Positions 46,291 through 58,382 are shown, counted from the first letter of the stretch. The stretch: DNA of 64,000 nucleotides from Desmodus rotundus (GCF_022682495.2 NC_071399.1:2647342-2711341), one strand, 5' to 3'. The notes: generated by a model not told the origin, from the sequence alone. Numbers and translations: made by a program.

Positions 46291-46897
46291 TGATATTAAA
46301 TCTTCCACTGGCCGTTCGAGTGTCCAAAGGGGGACCATTTATTTCACTGGTCACTATGCATGACCACCTAAAGTGACCAGCTTCTGGGCTCCCCTATTCT
46401 CTGGTTGTTATTTGAGACCATTGATGCTGGTCAGTGTATTCTGTTTCTGGTGCTTTTCTTAGTGGTGGCAGAGTTCACTCTGTCTTGTTCATACAGCTAG
46501 GAAAAATCTTTAGGTAACTAAAGCCCCTGCTTATCAAGAAAAATTACCGTATTTATCAATGGCCTTCCACTTAAAATTGAAGAACAAGTGACATAGTCCA
46601 TTGGACCCACCTTTCCTGGAGTCAACAAGGCATTTGGACACCACATCAACATTTTTCTATTTTGAGTTTCATTGTGAATGGATTAAATTTTGTAGGTTAA
46701 CATCATCTTGAAAAGAATGATGTTCATTTTTGCTGGTTTGTTGTTGCCGTGAGATACTCGCATGTTGTATCCCTGAGATGCAAAGGCCAGTCACCTTCGT
46801 GTAGACCATTCAGGAGAGAATTCTCTGTACAAGTGAACCACACAATTAGCTTTATGGGGGAAAAAAAAAACCCAAACAGTGAGTTTAATGCCTGAAG

Positions 46898-46903
46898 TTT
46901 ATT
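46898..46903 (-). terminator. Poly(A) signal of alpha-defensin gene 3
   Basis: AATAAA on the minus strand about 100 bases after the stop. Confidence 0.75.
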
Positions 46904-47002
46904 ATGGAGAGAGAAAGAAGAAAAGGTGCAAGTGTGAAGACTAAACTCTTGTCGAAGTCTGCAGTGGAATTTTTCCATGCTCTGGGTCTCCGTCCACAAA
47001 GC

Positions 47003-47763
47003 TCAGCGGCCACAAATCTTGAATGGCAAACCCAGACTCCACACGGCAATCTTTAGGATCTTGCAGTAGAAGCGTTGACATCTGCAAAATTTTTTTGTAA
47101 GACGTCCTGTTGAGGGAAGATGAGGGTCAGGCACTGGGGGAAGAGGACAGGGACGAGAGGCCCAGCGGGCCTCAAGGAGGTCTTCAGAGAGGAGTTGTGT
47201 CGACTCACTGCCGACAGTACCTGCCTGGTTCGGGCGAAGGGGTTCACAAGCCTGTCGTGAATGACCAGAAACCCTGCTGGCTCTGTGTGGTTAAGCAGCT
47301 TCAGGACTGCTCTCCGACCCTAGTGTATGATGTGCATGCTTAACCCCGGGCCCCCGCCTAACAACCCTCCTCTCCAAGTCAGCGTGCCTACTCCTCACCC
47401 CACCTCAACCACACACTCGGTTTTGAGCCCAGACTCCATGGCTCCTCTACAAGCCCCTCCAATGGGCTGCCAACCCCAACAGCTCATGGTGGGTGTCTCA
47501 CCGGAAATCGCTCGAGTGAGACGTTCCTCTCCTGTGGCGGAGTTGACCGTGTCCTCAGCCTCAATTAGGTCCCGGATCTCATCCACAAGCAGGTTCAGGT
47601 CCTCAACCCCAAGCTGGTCCTGGTCCTCATCCCCAGGCTGGTCCTGGTCCTCATCCCCAGGCTGGTCCTGGGCGGGAACCTGCTCAGTTGTCTCTTGCAG
47701 GGTCTGAGACCGGGCCTGGAAGACCAACAAGAGAAGGGCAGCGAGGAGAGTGAGAGTCCTCAT
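47003..47763 (-). pseudogene. Alpha-defensin gene 3, mature region degenerate
   Basis: Join 47003-47106 and 47502-47763 on the minus strand; open frame of 121 residues with good donor (GTGAGA) and acceptor (CAACAG). Signal peptide MRTLTLLAALLLLVFQARSQ and acidic propiece with five repeat units are intact (hand charge about -18). Exon 2 has C-x-C-x4-C as expected, but then runs KILKIAVW... to a terminal Cys-Gly-Arg. CysIV is lost, the Glu-Arg and Gly-x-Cys motifs are gone, and the final Cys-Cys pair is Cys-Gly. A TGT in the place of CysIV lies out of frame near 47041-47043, so two compensating indels are likely. Four cysteines remain. TATA, TCF-like site and AATAAA are intact, so a transcript is possible. 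It is most likely a dying gene; a new four-cysteine peptide is the alternative. Confidence 0.75.
47554..47673 (-). repeat. 24-bp coding repeat, 5 copies (gene 3 propiece)
   Basis: Residues 31-70: AQDQPGDE, DQDQPGDE, DQDQLGVE, DLNLLVDE, IRDLIEAE. The last two are diverged. Confidence 0.78.
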
Positions 47764-47836
47764 GGCTGAGGGTCCCTGGAGGTCCAGGCTGGTTGGGAGG
47801 AAAGAATGGAGTAGTGGGGAGGGCCCAGGCAGCCTG

Positions 47837-47948
47837 TACTTATAGGTGGGTTGGAGGGAGGCTCAGAGACTCCCAGGCAGTGAGGGAGAGGCTGTGCCTT
47901 TGGCTGGCCTGTGGCCAAGGCCGCCATGGCCCTCAAAGCCCCTTTGAT
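47837..47948 (-). promoter_or_regulatory. Promoter of alpha-defensin gene 3
   Basis: TATAAGTA at 47844-47837, 74 bases beyond the ATG; CTTTGAT at 47942-47948. Unchanged although the coding region is degenerate. Confidence 0.68.
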
Positions 47949-49854
47949 GCTCCTGCTCCTGCCCCTTCATCAGAGCACACTTGTGTGTGCCTAGTGTCCA
48001 CACTTGTTTCAAGTTGATAGTGGTGATAAGGGCCCTGGTGTGGTGTCTGTTTCCCATCTGCCTGGGTGTTTACCTTCTGATGGTCAAAGAGGACAAGGAG
48101 CTGTGTTCTTGGTGAGTGCGTCAGGGGACAAAGGCCCCTTCTTCCTGCTGCTGGGCCCTGCTCATCTGAGGCCTGAGCCTGGGCCCACACCATCCCATGG
48201 AGTGGGGGGTCCACCCCTGTAGGTTCAGGGGTATCACTACCCTGTGAGGGAGCCTTTCAGGTCCTGAGTGGTGGCTTCTTCAGGGGAGGGGATGGTGACT
48301 TGGGCTCAGGTGAGGTGGGACAGAGGGAAGGAGCTGGTCAGAGCAAAGCGAAGGACAGGCTTGTCTGAGGTCGTCTGTGGGACGTATGCACGTCGTGTAC
48401 CCCTCTCAGCAGTCCTTGTGTCCTTGTGGGGAAACAGGAAACACAACAAACACAACCACGTTCCCGCAGCTCCCTTCTGAAATTTCTCATCTTAGAAACA
48501 AATCATGCACAAAAGATTAAATTCTAAATGTAGAAGAGAGAAGAGTAGAAACACCAGTGTGCCCCTGTCCCTGCCCCCCATCCTTTCTGCAGGAACCACC
48601 AGATCCCCGTGTGCTGTGTCTCCTCATCAGCCCGGGCTCTGACTCAAACGCTGTCACACCAGCACATGCAGAACGGCCTCGTGTTTCTGTAGGGTTATCC
48701 TCTCCCAGTGTTTTCTATGCCATCATTTAATGATTTTTATTGTTCATTAAAGTTTTACATTTTGTGTTTTTCTAAATGTTTGCAGTTAAAAGCATAATGG
48801 GAATGAGTATCTTTTTACCTAAAGTCTTGCATATATTTGGGTGTTTTACAATTAATGTCTAGATGTGGACTGTGGGATTGAAGACCATGTCTTATCATTG
48901 TAACAGACGTGAATTTATGGTCCTCTGCAGATGTTTCCACCTCACTCACCAAAATATACGCACCCACCTGCTGTCCACATGCAGTGGAAGGTGTTTAAAA
49001 GGCCCGGTGATTATCCCCAATTTCATCATCCTTACTCCCTGCCTGGGATCTGGGCAGCAATGTGCTTTGTTAAAAAAAAAACCCAAAAAACAAAAAACAC
49101 TTGCTCTCTGAGTCTCTTGCACCTCAGAGTGGCAAATAAACAGAGTTCTGAGCATAATATGTAAGCCCAGGGAAGGCCACAGTATTAAATAATAAAATGA
49201 ATTTTTGTTACTCTTTCACATTTGCGCTATGATATTATTTTATAGATTTTCCCTATTTTTGCTTGGAGGTTTGGACCAGTTGGTGATGTAGCTCATTATA
49301 TTTTAACCGTGAAGAGGAGAGTGACTCATGGTGGATGGTGGAGCACGAAGGTGCAGATGCCTGTCCTTGAGGTCAAGGCTGAGCCATGCCACCCACCTCC
49401 CAGGCTGCTCATGCCCCTGACTTTCTACAGCCACTGGTGGTCAGAGCCCTGGGGTCCTGGTGGTGGCTAAAAGCCATCTGAGCCCTGGACTGTGAGCGTT
49501 TGGGTCTTTCCCAACCTGACAGGTAAGAATTGTAACCCCAATGGAGTCCTGGCTCTGTTTCAGGTGTCAGGGGCAATGTGTGCTCATTGCTAAGTTGTTC
49601 CTATAATTTATGAATTCAGGAAATTAGTTTTTTGTCCCATGTACTGCAAATTATTAGAAGTTTGTCACTTTTTTTTGGCTGTTTCTCTTCTGTACATCGA
49701 TCCTTTGGAGGTTTATGTAGTTTTACAAACTTTCTTGGTAATTTCTGAGTGTGGTGTCTTTCCCACTGAAGTGTGTGAAGCTCCGTCTTCCACATGTTAG
49801 TGCTTTTGTGTCCTGGATGTGGAAGTGGAGTGGGGCCCAAGGAGATTGGTAGTA

Positions 49855-51475
49855 AGAGAGACACCCAGCCCCCACAATTACCACACCATTGTCCACGACC
49901 GTGAGCCCTTTTTCCTCTGTGCTGGATCCCTCTACCTGCAACCGTCCCCCAGAGCTGCCCGCCTGCTCTCCATCTGTGCATCTGCCTCTGTTCTGCTTGT
50001 TAGTTTGGTTTGTTCATTAGAGTCCACATAGGAGTGAGATCATATGGTACTTGTCTTTCTCTGACTGGCTAATCTCAGCATAATGTTTTCCAGGTCCATA
50101 CATGCTATTGCAAAGGGTAAAATTTTCTTCTTTTTTACAGCTGAGTACTATTCCACTATATAAATGTCCTATTTGTTTTATCCACTCCTCTCCTAATGGA
50201 CATGTGGGCTGCTTCCAAATCATGGTGATTGTAAATAAGGCTGCAATGAACACAGGGGTGCATATATTCTTTCCAGTTAGTGTTTGGGGTTTCTTTGGAT
50301 GAATTCCCCAAAGTGGAATTGCTGAGTCCTAAGGCAGTTCCATGTTCAACTTTTTGAGGAACCTCCACGCTGATTTCCAGAGCGGCTGCACCAGTCTGCA
50401 TTCCCACCAGCAGAGCACGCGTTGTTCCGTTTCTCCACGTCCTTGCCTCCACTTGTTCATTGGTTTACTGAGGATAATAGCCATTCCGACAGGTGGGACG
50501 TGTCATCTCATTGTGGATTTAATGTGCATCTCTCTGATGATTAGTGATGGTGAGCATCTTTTCACATGGCTGTTGGCCATCTGTGTGTCTTTTTGAGAAC
50601 TGACTATTCAGGTCCTTTGCCCATGTTTAATTGGGTTGTTTTGTGCGTGTGTTGAGCTTTTTAAGTTCTTTATACATTTTGGATATTAACCCCTTATCAG
50701 GTGCTATTGGCAAATATGTTCCCCCACACCCTGCATTGTTTTGTATTTTGTTTATGATTTCCTTTGCTGTGTTAATCATTCTAGTTTGACGTAGTCTCAT
50801 GTGTTTATTTTTCCTTTGTTTTCCTTGCCTGAGGAGACATACCAGAAAAATGTTACTATGAGAAATGCCTGAGATTTTACTGCCTATGTTTTCTTCTAGG
50901 ACTTTTATGGTTTCAAGCCTAACATTTAAGTCTTTAACCCATTTTGAGTTTATTCTTGTGTGTGACATCAGAAGGTAGTTTAGGTTCCTTTGTTTTGCAC
51001 ATATCTATCCAAATTCCCCCAGACCTATTATGGAACAGACTATCTTTAGCTCATTGTATGTTTTTGCATCTTTTATGAAATATTAATTGGCTGTAAAGGT
51101 GTTGGCTTATTTTAGGGCTCTCTATTCTGTGCCATTGATCTGGGTGTCTGTTTTTATGCTGGCACCATGCTTTTTTGGTTACTATGGTCTTATAGTGTAG
51201 TTTGACATCAGGTAGTGTGATTCCTCCAACTTTGTTCTTCTCTGTCATGGTTGCTGTTGCTCTTCAGGGCCTTGTGTGATTCCATATACATTTATGGACT
51301 CTGTGTTCTAGTCCCGTGCAATATGCCGTTGGTATCTTGATAGCAGCTGCATTGAATGTGGAGATGGCTTTGGTCAGCGTGGACCTTTAATGATGTTAAT
51401 TCTCCCTATCCATGAGCACGGCATGTGCTTCCACTTAGTTGCATCTTGTCCACTTTCATTCTTAAGTGTCTTAAA
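49855..51475 (-). mobile_element. L1 LINE 3' part, antisense
   Basis: L1 3' UTR and the ORF2 C-terminal part in reverse (51248-51051 minus: EKNKVGGITLPDVKLHYKT), continuing to a point corresponding to the middle of ORF2. It joins an inverted piece at 51476, and the two pieces together look like one element with a 5' inversion. Confidence 0.8.
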
Positions 51476-52733
51476 GATACACACGATTGACAAAACTTTT
51501 ACCAGACTCATCAAGGAAAAAGGGGAGAGGGCCCAAATAAATTCAATCATAATGGAAAGAGCACCGACCTGTGTGGCTCAGTGAATGACACCAGCCTGTG
51601 AAATGAGAGGTCGCCGGTGTGATTACCAGTCAGGGCACACGCCTGTGTTGAGGGCCAGGTCCCTGAAAGGGGGCTTGTGATTGGTGGATCAACGTATCTC
51701 TTGCACATTGATGTTTCTTTCCTCTATTTCTTCCCCCTCCCCATCTCTCTAAATATAAGTAAGTAAAATGTTTTTAAAAAGTCATAGGTGAAAGAGGAGA
51801 AGTAACCACTGACACCAAAGAAATACAAAGGATTGAAAGAAAATATTATCAACACCCACATGCCAACAACAAATTGGGCAATCTGGATGAAATGGGCACA
51901 TCCCCCAAAACACACTGTCTTCCAAACCTACACCAGGAAGAACCAGAGAATCTGAGTAGAGTGCAGCTAGTGAAATTGAAGCAGTACTCAAAAAACTCAC
52001 AGCAATCAAAAGCCCTGGGCCAGAATGCTTCATGGGTGAATTTTACCAAATATTCAGAGGAGAACTAAGCCCTATCCTTCTCAAACAATTCCAACAATTC
52101 AAGAGGAAGGAAGACTCCCTGCTCATTTTATGAGGCCAGCACTATCCCAATTCTGAAACCAGATGAGACCCTTCAAAGAAAGAAAGTTGTAGGCCAATAT
52201 CCCTAATGAACATACATACACAAATCCAGAACAAAATATTTGCAAACTGAATCCAGCGATACATGAAAAAGATTATACACCACGGTCAAGTGGGATTTAT
52301 TCCAGAGATGCAAGGTGGATACCATATCTGCAAGTCAATAAACTTGGTACACCAATAAACCAAATGAAGAATAAAACCACATGATCATATCAATAGATGC
52401 AGAAAAAGCATTTGATAAAACCCAGTGCCCATTTATGATGAAAACTCTCAGCAAAATGAGAGTAAAGGGAACATACCTCATTGCAATAAAGGCCACATAT
52501 GACAAACCCACAGCCCACATCATACTCTATGGGCCAAAACTACAAGCGATCCCCTTAAGAATGGGAACACACAGGATGTCCACTTTCACCTCTCTTATTC
52601 AATACAGTGCTGGAAGTGCTCACCACAGCAATCAGCCAAGAAGAAAGTGATACAAGGCAACCAGTTTGGAAAAGGAGTAAAACTGGCATTATTTGAAGAT
52701 GACCTGATATTGTATATAGAAAATCGTAAAGAT
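51476..52733 (+). mobile_element. Inverted 5' piece of the same L1
   Basis: Sense ORF2 sequence from before the reverse transcriptase (51478-51540, IDKTFTRLIKEKGERAQINS) through 'LDEMGTSPKTHCLPNLHQEE' at about 51880 to a relic of the catalytic FADD region, here FEDDLILYIEN, near 52695. Interrupted by a Ves SINE at 51546. Frames are broken. Confidence 0.78.
51546..51780 (+). mobile_element. Ves SINE nested in the L1
   Basis: Diverged bat SINE ('ctgtgtggctcagtg', 'cagtcagggcacacgcc') with imperfect flanking repeats TCATAATGGAAAGAG and TCATAGGTGAAAGAG. The L1 frame resumes after it. Confidence 0.7.
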
Positions 52734-53335
52734 TCAGAGTAATCTATCTTTTGGGGCCCAAAGGGGGCCCCATGTATTTCACTGGTCACTGTGCATGACC
52801 ACCTTCACCGAACAGCTTCTGGACTCTCCTTTTCTCTGGCCAGTAGTCTCAAATAATGGAGAGAATATTCTGTTTTGGGGGTAGTTACACATTTTCCTTG
52901 CTGTCGGCCCACTGAAGCATTGGCTCCCTTAGCTTGTTGGTACAGCTAGGAAAGATCCATAGGCAACTGCAATGTCTACTCACCATGAGAAAATATCCAT
53001 TCATATCAATGCCCACCCATGTCTCTAAATCAAAGAACAAGGACCACAGTCCCTTGGATTCACCTTCCCAACTATCAACAAAACATTTTGGACACTCCTT
53101 AGAAACTCCCCTCCTTTGAGTTACATTATGAATGGATTGAATTTTGTAGGTGAACACGATCTTCATTAAGAATTATGTTCCTTTTTGCTGTTTTTGCTAT
53201 GCGATGCTCCCAGGTTGTATCCCTGAGAACTTAAGGTACAACATTCAGCACCGAATTCCCTATAAAAGTGAACCAAACAAATAAGCCTTATGAAATGAAA
53301 GAAAAATATCTGAACAAGAAGTTTCAAACCTAAAG

Positions 53336-53341
53336 TTTATT
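53336..53341 (-). terminator. Poly(A) signal of alpha-defensin gene 4
   Basis: AATAAA on the minus strand about 100 bases after the stop. Confidence 0.75.
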
Positions 53342-53438
53342 ATGAAAGAGAAAGAAGAAAAGGTACTGTTGCGAAGTCCAAACCCTTGTCCAGGTCTTCA
53401 GCCAATGTTGCCGTGTTTGGAGTCTCAGCTCACCAAGC

Positions 53439-54117
53439 TCATTTACAGCAAAGCCTGAATATTCGGCTATTGAGAGTACAGCTTCCCGCCTCACGCTCTC
53501 GGAACCTGCAGTAGAGACCCCGGGAGCACCTGCAGATTTTTTTCCCCCTTGGTCCTGCAGAGGGAAGAGGAGGGTCAGGCTCCGGGGCAAGGGGACAGGG
53601 GAGAGGCACACCCGACCTCAAGGAGATCTTCTGAAGGTGACCCACCTGTCTACTAACAGTAGGCAGTACCTGCCTGGTGAAGGTGAAGGAATTCCCATGT
53701 TGGTCATAAATCACAAGGCCACTGACTGGTTCTGCATGGTCATGCAGGATTGTGACTTTCTCTGAGCCTGGCCTGTGACTCATATGCTGACATCTTTAGC
53801 CTTGCCACATAACTTCCTCCCAAACTTGGGGTACCTACTCTTCACCCCAGCTCATCTACATACTCCATTTTGAATCCCAACTCCATGTCCTCTCTAACAA
53901 TCTCCTTTAAGGTCCTGACCAATAGCACGGGGGCTGGTGTCTCACCTGCAGCCTCCCGAGCAAAGCGTTCCTCTCCTGTGAAGGAGACGGCCATGTCCTC
54001 CTCCTCATCATCCCCAGGCTGGTCCTCAGTGGAGTCCATGTCAGCTCTCTTTTCCATGGTCTGAGCCTGGGCCAGGAAGGCCAAGAGAAGGGCAGTGAGG
54101 AGAGTGAGGGTCCTCAT
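53439..54117 (-). CDS. Alpha-defensin gene 4 (short propiece)
   Basis: Join 53439-53554 and 53946-54117 on the minus strand, 95 residues, intron 391 bp, phase 1. This is the gene closest in length to human alpha-defensins (about 94). Signal peptide MRTLTLLTALLLAFLAQAQ, a propiece with a single repeat unit (EDQPGDDE) and an acidic run. Mature part ICRCSRGLYC, then nine residues with Glu-Arg (RFREREAGS), CysIV, nine residues, Cys-Cys-Lys: C-x-C-x5-C-x9-C-x9-CC. The usual Gly-Arg after CysIV is Ser-Arg. Hand charge is about +9 for exon 2 and -10 for the propiece. Splice sites, TATA and AATAAA are intact; it is the only gene whose promoter lacks the CTTTGAT element. Confidence 0.92.
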
Positions 54118-54190
54118 GGCTGAGGGTCACTGGAGGTCCGTGACGTGTGGGAGGAAAGAACGGAGTGGAGGGGAGGGCCCAGGCAGCCTG

Positions 54191-54198
54191 CACTTATA
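54191..54198 (-). promoter_or_regulatory. TATA box of alpha-defensin gene 4
   Basis: TATAAGTG, 74 bases beyond the ATG. The TCF/LEF-like CTTTGAT found at about 178 bases upstream of the other ATGs is absent; the corresponding sequence reads 'ctctagagcctcgctctcc'. Confidence 0.7.
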
Positions 54199-55446
54199 CG
54201 TTGGATGGGAGGAGGCTGGGAGCTTCCCCGTGCAGTGAGAGAGGGAGTGGCTGTGCCTCTGGCTGGCCAGGAGCCAAAGCCGTTGTCACCATCAGCGTCT
54301 CTAGAGCCTCGCTCTCCTGCCCCTTCATCCTAGCAGAAGGGCCTGAGCTGAGTGTCCACCATTGATTCAAGTTGATGGTGGTGATAAGGACCCAGGTGTG
54401 TTTCCTGTCTCCCGTCTGCTGGGTGTTTACCTTCTGGTGGTCAAAGAGGACAAGGAACTGTGCTCTCATTGAGTGAGTCAGGGGACAAAGGCCCCTTCTT
54501 CCTGCTGCTGGGCCCTGCTCTTCTGAGGCCTGACCCTGGGCTCAGACCTTCCCAATGGAGCGGGGGTCCCCCTGCATGTTCAGGGACAGCACCACCCTGT
54601 GAGGGAGCTTTTCAGGTCCTGAGTGGTGGCTTCTGCAGGGGAGGGGACAGTGACTTGGGCTCAGGTGAGGTGGGACAGAGGGAAGGAGCTGGTCAGAGCA
54701 AAGCGAAGGACAGGCTTGTGCAGGACGTCAGTGGGACGTGTGCACATCGTGTACCCTGCTCAGCAGTCACTTGTGTCCTTGTGGGGAAACAGCCAACACA
54801 AACAACCGTGTTCCTGCAGCTCCCTTCCGAAATTTCTCATCTTAAAAAAGGAATCGTGCAGAAAAGACTAAATTCAAAATGTAAAAGAGAGAAGAGTGGA
54901 AATAACAGTCTTCCTTCCCAGCGCCAGCCCCCCATCATTTCTGCAGGACCCCCAGGTCCCCGTGTGCTGTGTTTCCTCACTCAGCCCGGGCTTCATCTCC
55001 AGCACTGTCACACCAGCACGTGCAGAACGGCCTCACTGTTTGTAGAGCATCGCACTGTCCTAGTACTTCATGTGCCCTCATTTAACTATTTTGTGTTGCT
55101 CGTTAAATTCTTAAGATTTAGTTATTCTGAACGTTTACAGTAACTAGCATAATGGAAAGGAGTATCTTTTTACCAACATCATCTTTATTATTTGTGACAG
55201 TTATTTAGATAAATTTCTAGACATAGATTGTGGTGATAAAGAACACATCTTATACATTTAACAGACATTAATTTATTGTCCCTTGCAGAGGTTGCCTTCC
55301 CCATTGCTCATCAAAATAAAATGAGCCCAACTGTGTCCCATGCATGGCCAAAGGTGCTTAAAAGACTGGATGATTTTCCAAATTCGTCACTCTTTTTAAC
55401 GGACTAGGATCTGGGCAGCAATGTGCTTTGTTAAAAACACACTTGA

Positions 55447-55662
55447 GGCCTGGCTGGTGTGACTCAGTGGATTGATTGACGGCCTGCAAACCAAAGGGTC
55501 GCTGGTTCGATCCCTAGTCAGGGCACCTTCCTGGGTTGTGGGCCAGGTCCCCAGTAGGGGCAGTGTAAGAGACAACCACACCCTGATGTTTCTCTCCTTC
55601 TCTTTCTCCCTCCCTTCCCCTCTGTCTAAAAATAAATACATAAAATCTTAAAAAAAAAAAAC
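55447..55662 (+). mobile_element. Ves SINE in the upstream part of unit 4
   Basis: It has a well-kept Pol III B box GGTTCGATCCC (55504-55514), an A-box-like GGCTGGTGTGACTCAGTGG and a poly-A tail. Flanking repeats AACACACTTGA and AACACACTAGA differ at one base. Confidence 0.85.
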
Positions 55663-57509
55663 ACACTAGATCTCTCAGACTCTCTTTCAGCTGAGTGTGG
55701 CCAATAGAGTTCTGATGCAATGTAACCCCTGGGAAGGGCACCATATTTAAATAATTAAATCAATTACTGCCACTGCCTCACAATTGTGCTACGCTATCAT
55801 TTTACATTTTTCTCCCCATTTTTGCCTGGAGGACAGGAGGAGTTGAAATGTGCAGCTGTACTTTGACCATGAAAAGCACAGTGACTGGAGGTGGACCGTC
55901 AAGCAGGAAGATGCCAGATGCCTGCCCTCGAGGTCAAGGCTGAGCCATATCACCCACCTCCCAGGCCACCCACATTGATATTGTTGTGACGTGGGAAAGA
56001 AAGTGCTGCTGACTTTCTATAGCCCCTGGTGGCTTGGGCCCTGGGTCCTGGTGGTGGCTGGAAGCAGGCCGAGCCCTGGACCATGAGGATTTGGTTCTTT
56101 CCCAATTGGGCAGGTAAGCATTGCTCCCCACTGGAGTCCTGGCTCTGTTTCTCTCAGGTGTCAGGGGCAGTCTGTGTTCATTGCTAAGATGTTCCTGTAT
56201 TTATTCTCTCTGAGTGTCCTTTCCACTTGGCATTTGTTTGGGAAATGTAATAGTTGGCTGATTTATTCATACTGATTGCTAAGACATAATTATAAATTTG
56301 GGATGTTAGCTCTTTGTCCCAAGTACTTCAAATCATTTCCAGATTTTATCATTCCTCTTTTGGCTTTTTCTCTTTTCTACAGAGATACTTTGGATTTCTA
56401 TGTAGTTTTAAAATTCCTTTTTAGTCACTTTTTGATTCTGTGTGTTTTTTTCTCTCTCAGTTTGTAAAAGTTAGTCCTTGTCTCTTGGTGGTAGGATCTT
56501 AGAGGGCCTCTTGGAGATTGATTGTAAAGATTTAAATAAAACTGCTGTTCTTTGTCTTTTCAAGGAAAAAATGTTCAAAATAGAAGTGGCCACAAGGCAA
56601 AGATCAAGTCAATGTTATTATTAGCACAGCACAGTGTCAGGGTAGAACATGGGGTCGTGGCTGTAAGGATGCTGGTGGCCGCCGTGGACATGGGAGAGGG
56701 AGGGTAGAGAGATGCCTGTGTTCTGGAGATCAGGCTCCCGTGCATCTCAGCTGATAGATGGGAGCCTACCTTTCAGCCCAGGAGTGAAGGGCCTGTCATT
56801 GGCCTTATGAAAAGCATATTTCTTACTAGAATATTACTAAATTTGGTACAGGTTAATTGTAATTAGTAGAATCAATCTCTTTAAAGAGAGAAGGTTGATA
56901 CCAAATCTTTCATTGCACATGAAATGGTCAAAACAGGGACCACTGGGCATGACCACCTATAGTGACTAGCTTCTGGACTCCCCCTTTTCTCTGGCCATTT
57001 TAGGAGTTCATTGATGCTGGTCAGTGTATTCTGTTTTTGTTGTAGTTCTTTTTTTTTTTTCTTAATGGTGGCATAGTGAAGCATTAGTTTATTTTGTCCA
57101 TACAGCTAGGAAATAGCTATAGGTCACTAAAACCCCCGGTTATGATACAATGTGTCTATACATTCAACATTCTTCCACAGAACATTAAGGAGAGAATAAC
57201 ATAGTCCTAGGGACCCACCTTTCTTCCTAACAACAAAACATTTTAGACACTCGGTGGACACTTTTCTCTTTTGAGTTTCATTATGAGTGGGTTGCATTTT
57301 GAAGATTAAATCGTCTTAATTAAGAATGACGTTCCTTTTTGGTGGTTTGTTATTGCCGTGAGAGGCTCCCACGTTGCATCCCTGAGATGCAAAGACCAGT
57401 CACCTTCGTGTAGACCATTCAGGACAGAATTCTCTGTACAAGTGAACCACACAAACAAACCATATAAAACAGAAGAAAAAAGGCCCAACAGTGAGGCTAA
57501 TGCTTACAG

Positions 57510-57515
57510 TTTATT
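57510..57515 (-). terminator. Poly(A) signal of alpha-defensin gene 5
   Basis: AATAAA on the minus strand about 95 bases after the stop. Confidence 0.75.
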
Positions 57516-57605
57516 ATGGAGAGGGAAAGAAGGAAAGGTGCTGGTAAAAGACAAGGCTGGTCTTCAGTGGAATCTCGCAGTGCCCCAGGTCTTGGTCCAC
57601 AAAGG

Positions 57606-58309
57606 TCAGTGACAGCAAAGCTTGGACTTAGTGCCATACAACTTACAGCTCCCAGAGTGACTCTCATGGATCCTGCAGAAGTGCCCTGTTCGGCATGTGC
57701 AAATCTTTTTTCTGTAATAGCCTGGGGAGAGATGGGGAGGGTCAAGCTCAGGGGGAATGGGGGCAGGGAGCAGAGGCTCAGCCGGCCTCATGCAGATCTC
57801 CTGAGAGGAGACTTGCCTACTCACAGCAGACAGAACCTGCCTGGTTCGGGTGAAGGGATTCACAAGTCTGTCATAACTTCCCAGGAATCTTACTGGCTGC
57901 GTGTGTTCAGCAGGACTGTGATTTTCTCTGATCCTAGTCTGTGATGTACCTGCTTATATGCTGTGCCTTGCCCAACCTGCCTCTCCTGAACTTGGGGCAC
58001 CCACTCAAACCCCCCTGGTTACACAACCCATTATATAAGCCTTGATTCCACATCCCCTCCACATCCTCTGTAATGTTCTGCCAACCCCAACTGCACGTCG
58101 GCTGGAGTCTCACCTGCAACCCCTTTAGAGTGGTGATCCTCTCCTTTGAGGGTGATGACCACGTCCTGGTCCTCAGTCCGACCCTGGTCCTGGCCCTTGG
58201 CCATAGGCTGGTATTGCTCAAGGCCCTGTTGACCCATTCTAAGCTTTGTCTGAGCCTGAGCCAGGACAGCCAAGAGGAGAAAGGCAGCAAGAAGAGTGAG
58301 GGTCCTCAT
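57606..58309 (-). CDS. Alpha-defensin gene 5 (near-neutral propiece)
   Basis: Join 57606-57721 and 58114-58309 on the minus strand, 103 residues, intron 392 bp, phase 1, GT-AG intact. Signal peptide MRTLTLLAAFLLLAVLAQAQ; propiece with two diverged repeat units (EQYQPMAK, GQDQGRTE). Mature part: ICTCRTGHFC, nine residues with Glu kept but the following Arg changed to Ser (RIHESHSGS), CysIV, KLYGTKSKL, Cys-Cys-His; spacing C-x-C-x5-C-x9-C-x9-CC. The propiece is close to neutral by hand count (about -1), unlike its neighbours, while exon 2 is about +7 with three extra histidines. The Glu-Arg change may weaken the conserved Arg-Glu salt bridge partner. TATA, CTTTGAT and AATAAA are present. Confidence 0.91.
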
Positions 58310-58382
58310 GGCTGAGGGTCACTGGAGGTCCGTGTTGTGTGGGAGGAAAGAACGGAGTGGTGGGGAGGGCCCAGGCAGCCTG

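Larger units (their letters stand above)
46291..49854. repeat. Alpha-defensin tandem unit 3
   Basis: 3' flank, gene 3, and 2.1 kb of upstream sequence homologous to the other units, cut at about 49855 by a second L1. Confidence 0.8.
52734..56860. repeat. Alpha-defensin tandem unit 4
   Basis: 3' flank, gene 4 and 2.7 kb upstream, including a Ves SINE at 55447. Its distal part is close to that of unit 1 (56590-56820 against 36650-36870). Confidence 0.8.

Noticed and set aside
54460..55143. 227-codon plus-strand frame upstream of gene 4 and a 204-codon relative at 62557-63171
   Set aside because: Both share the GDKGPFFLLLGPA wording only because the upstream DNA is duplicated; in other units the frame is interrupted, so no selection for coding is visible.
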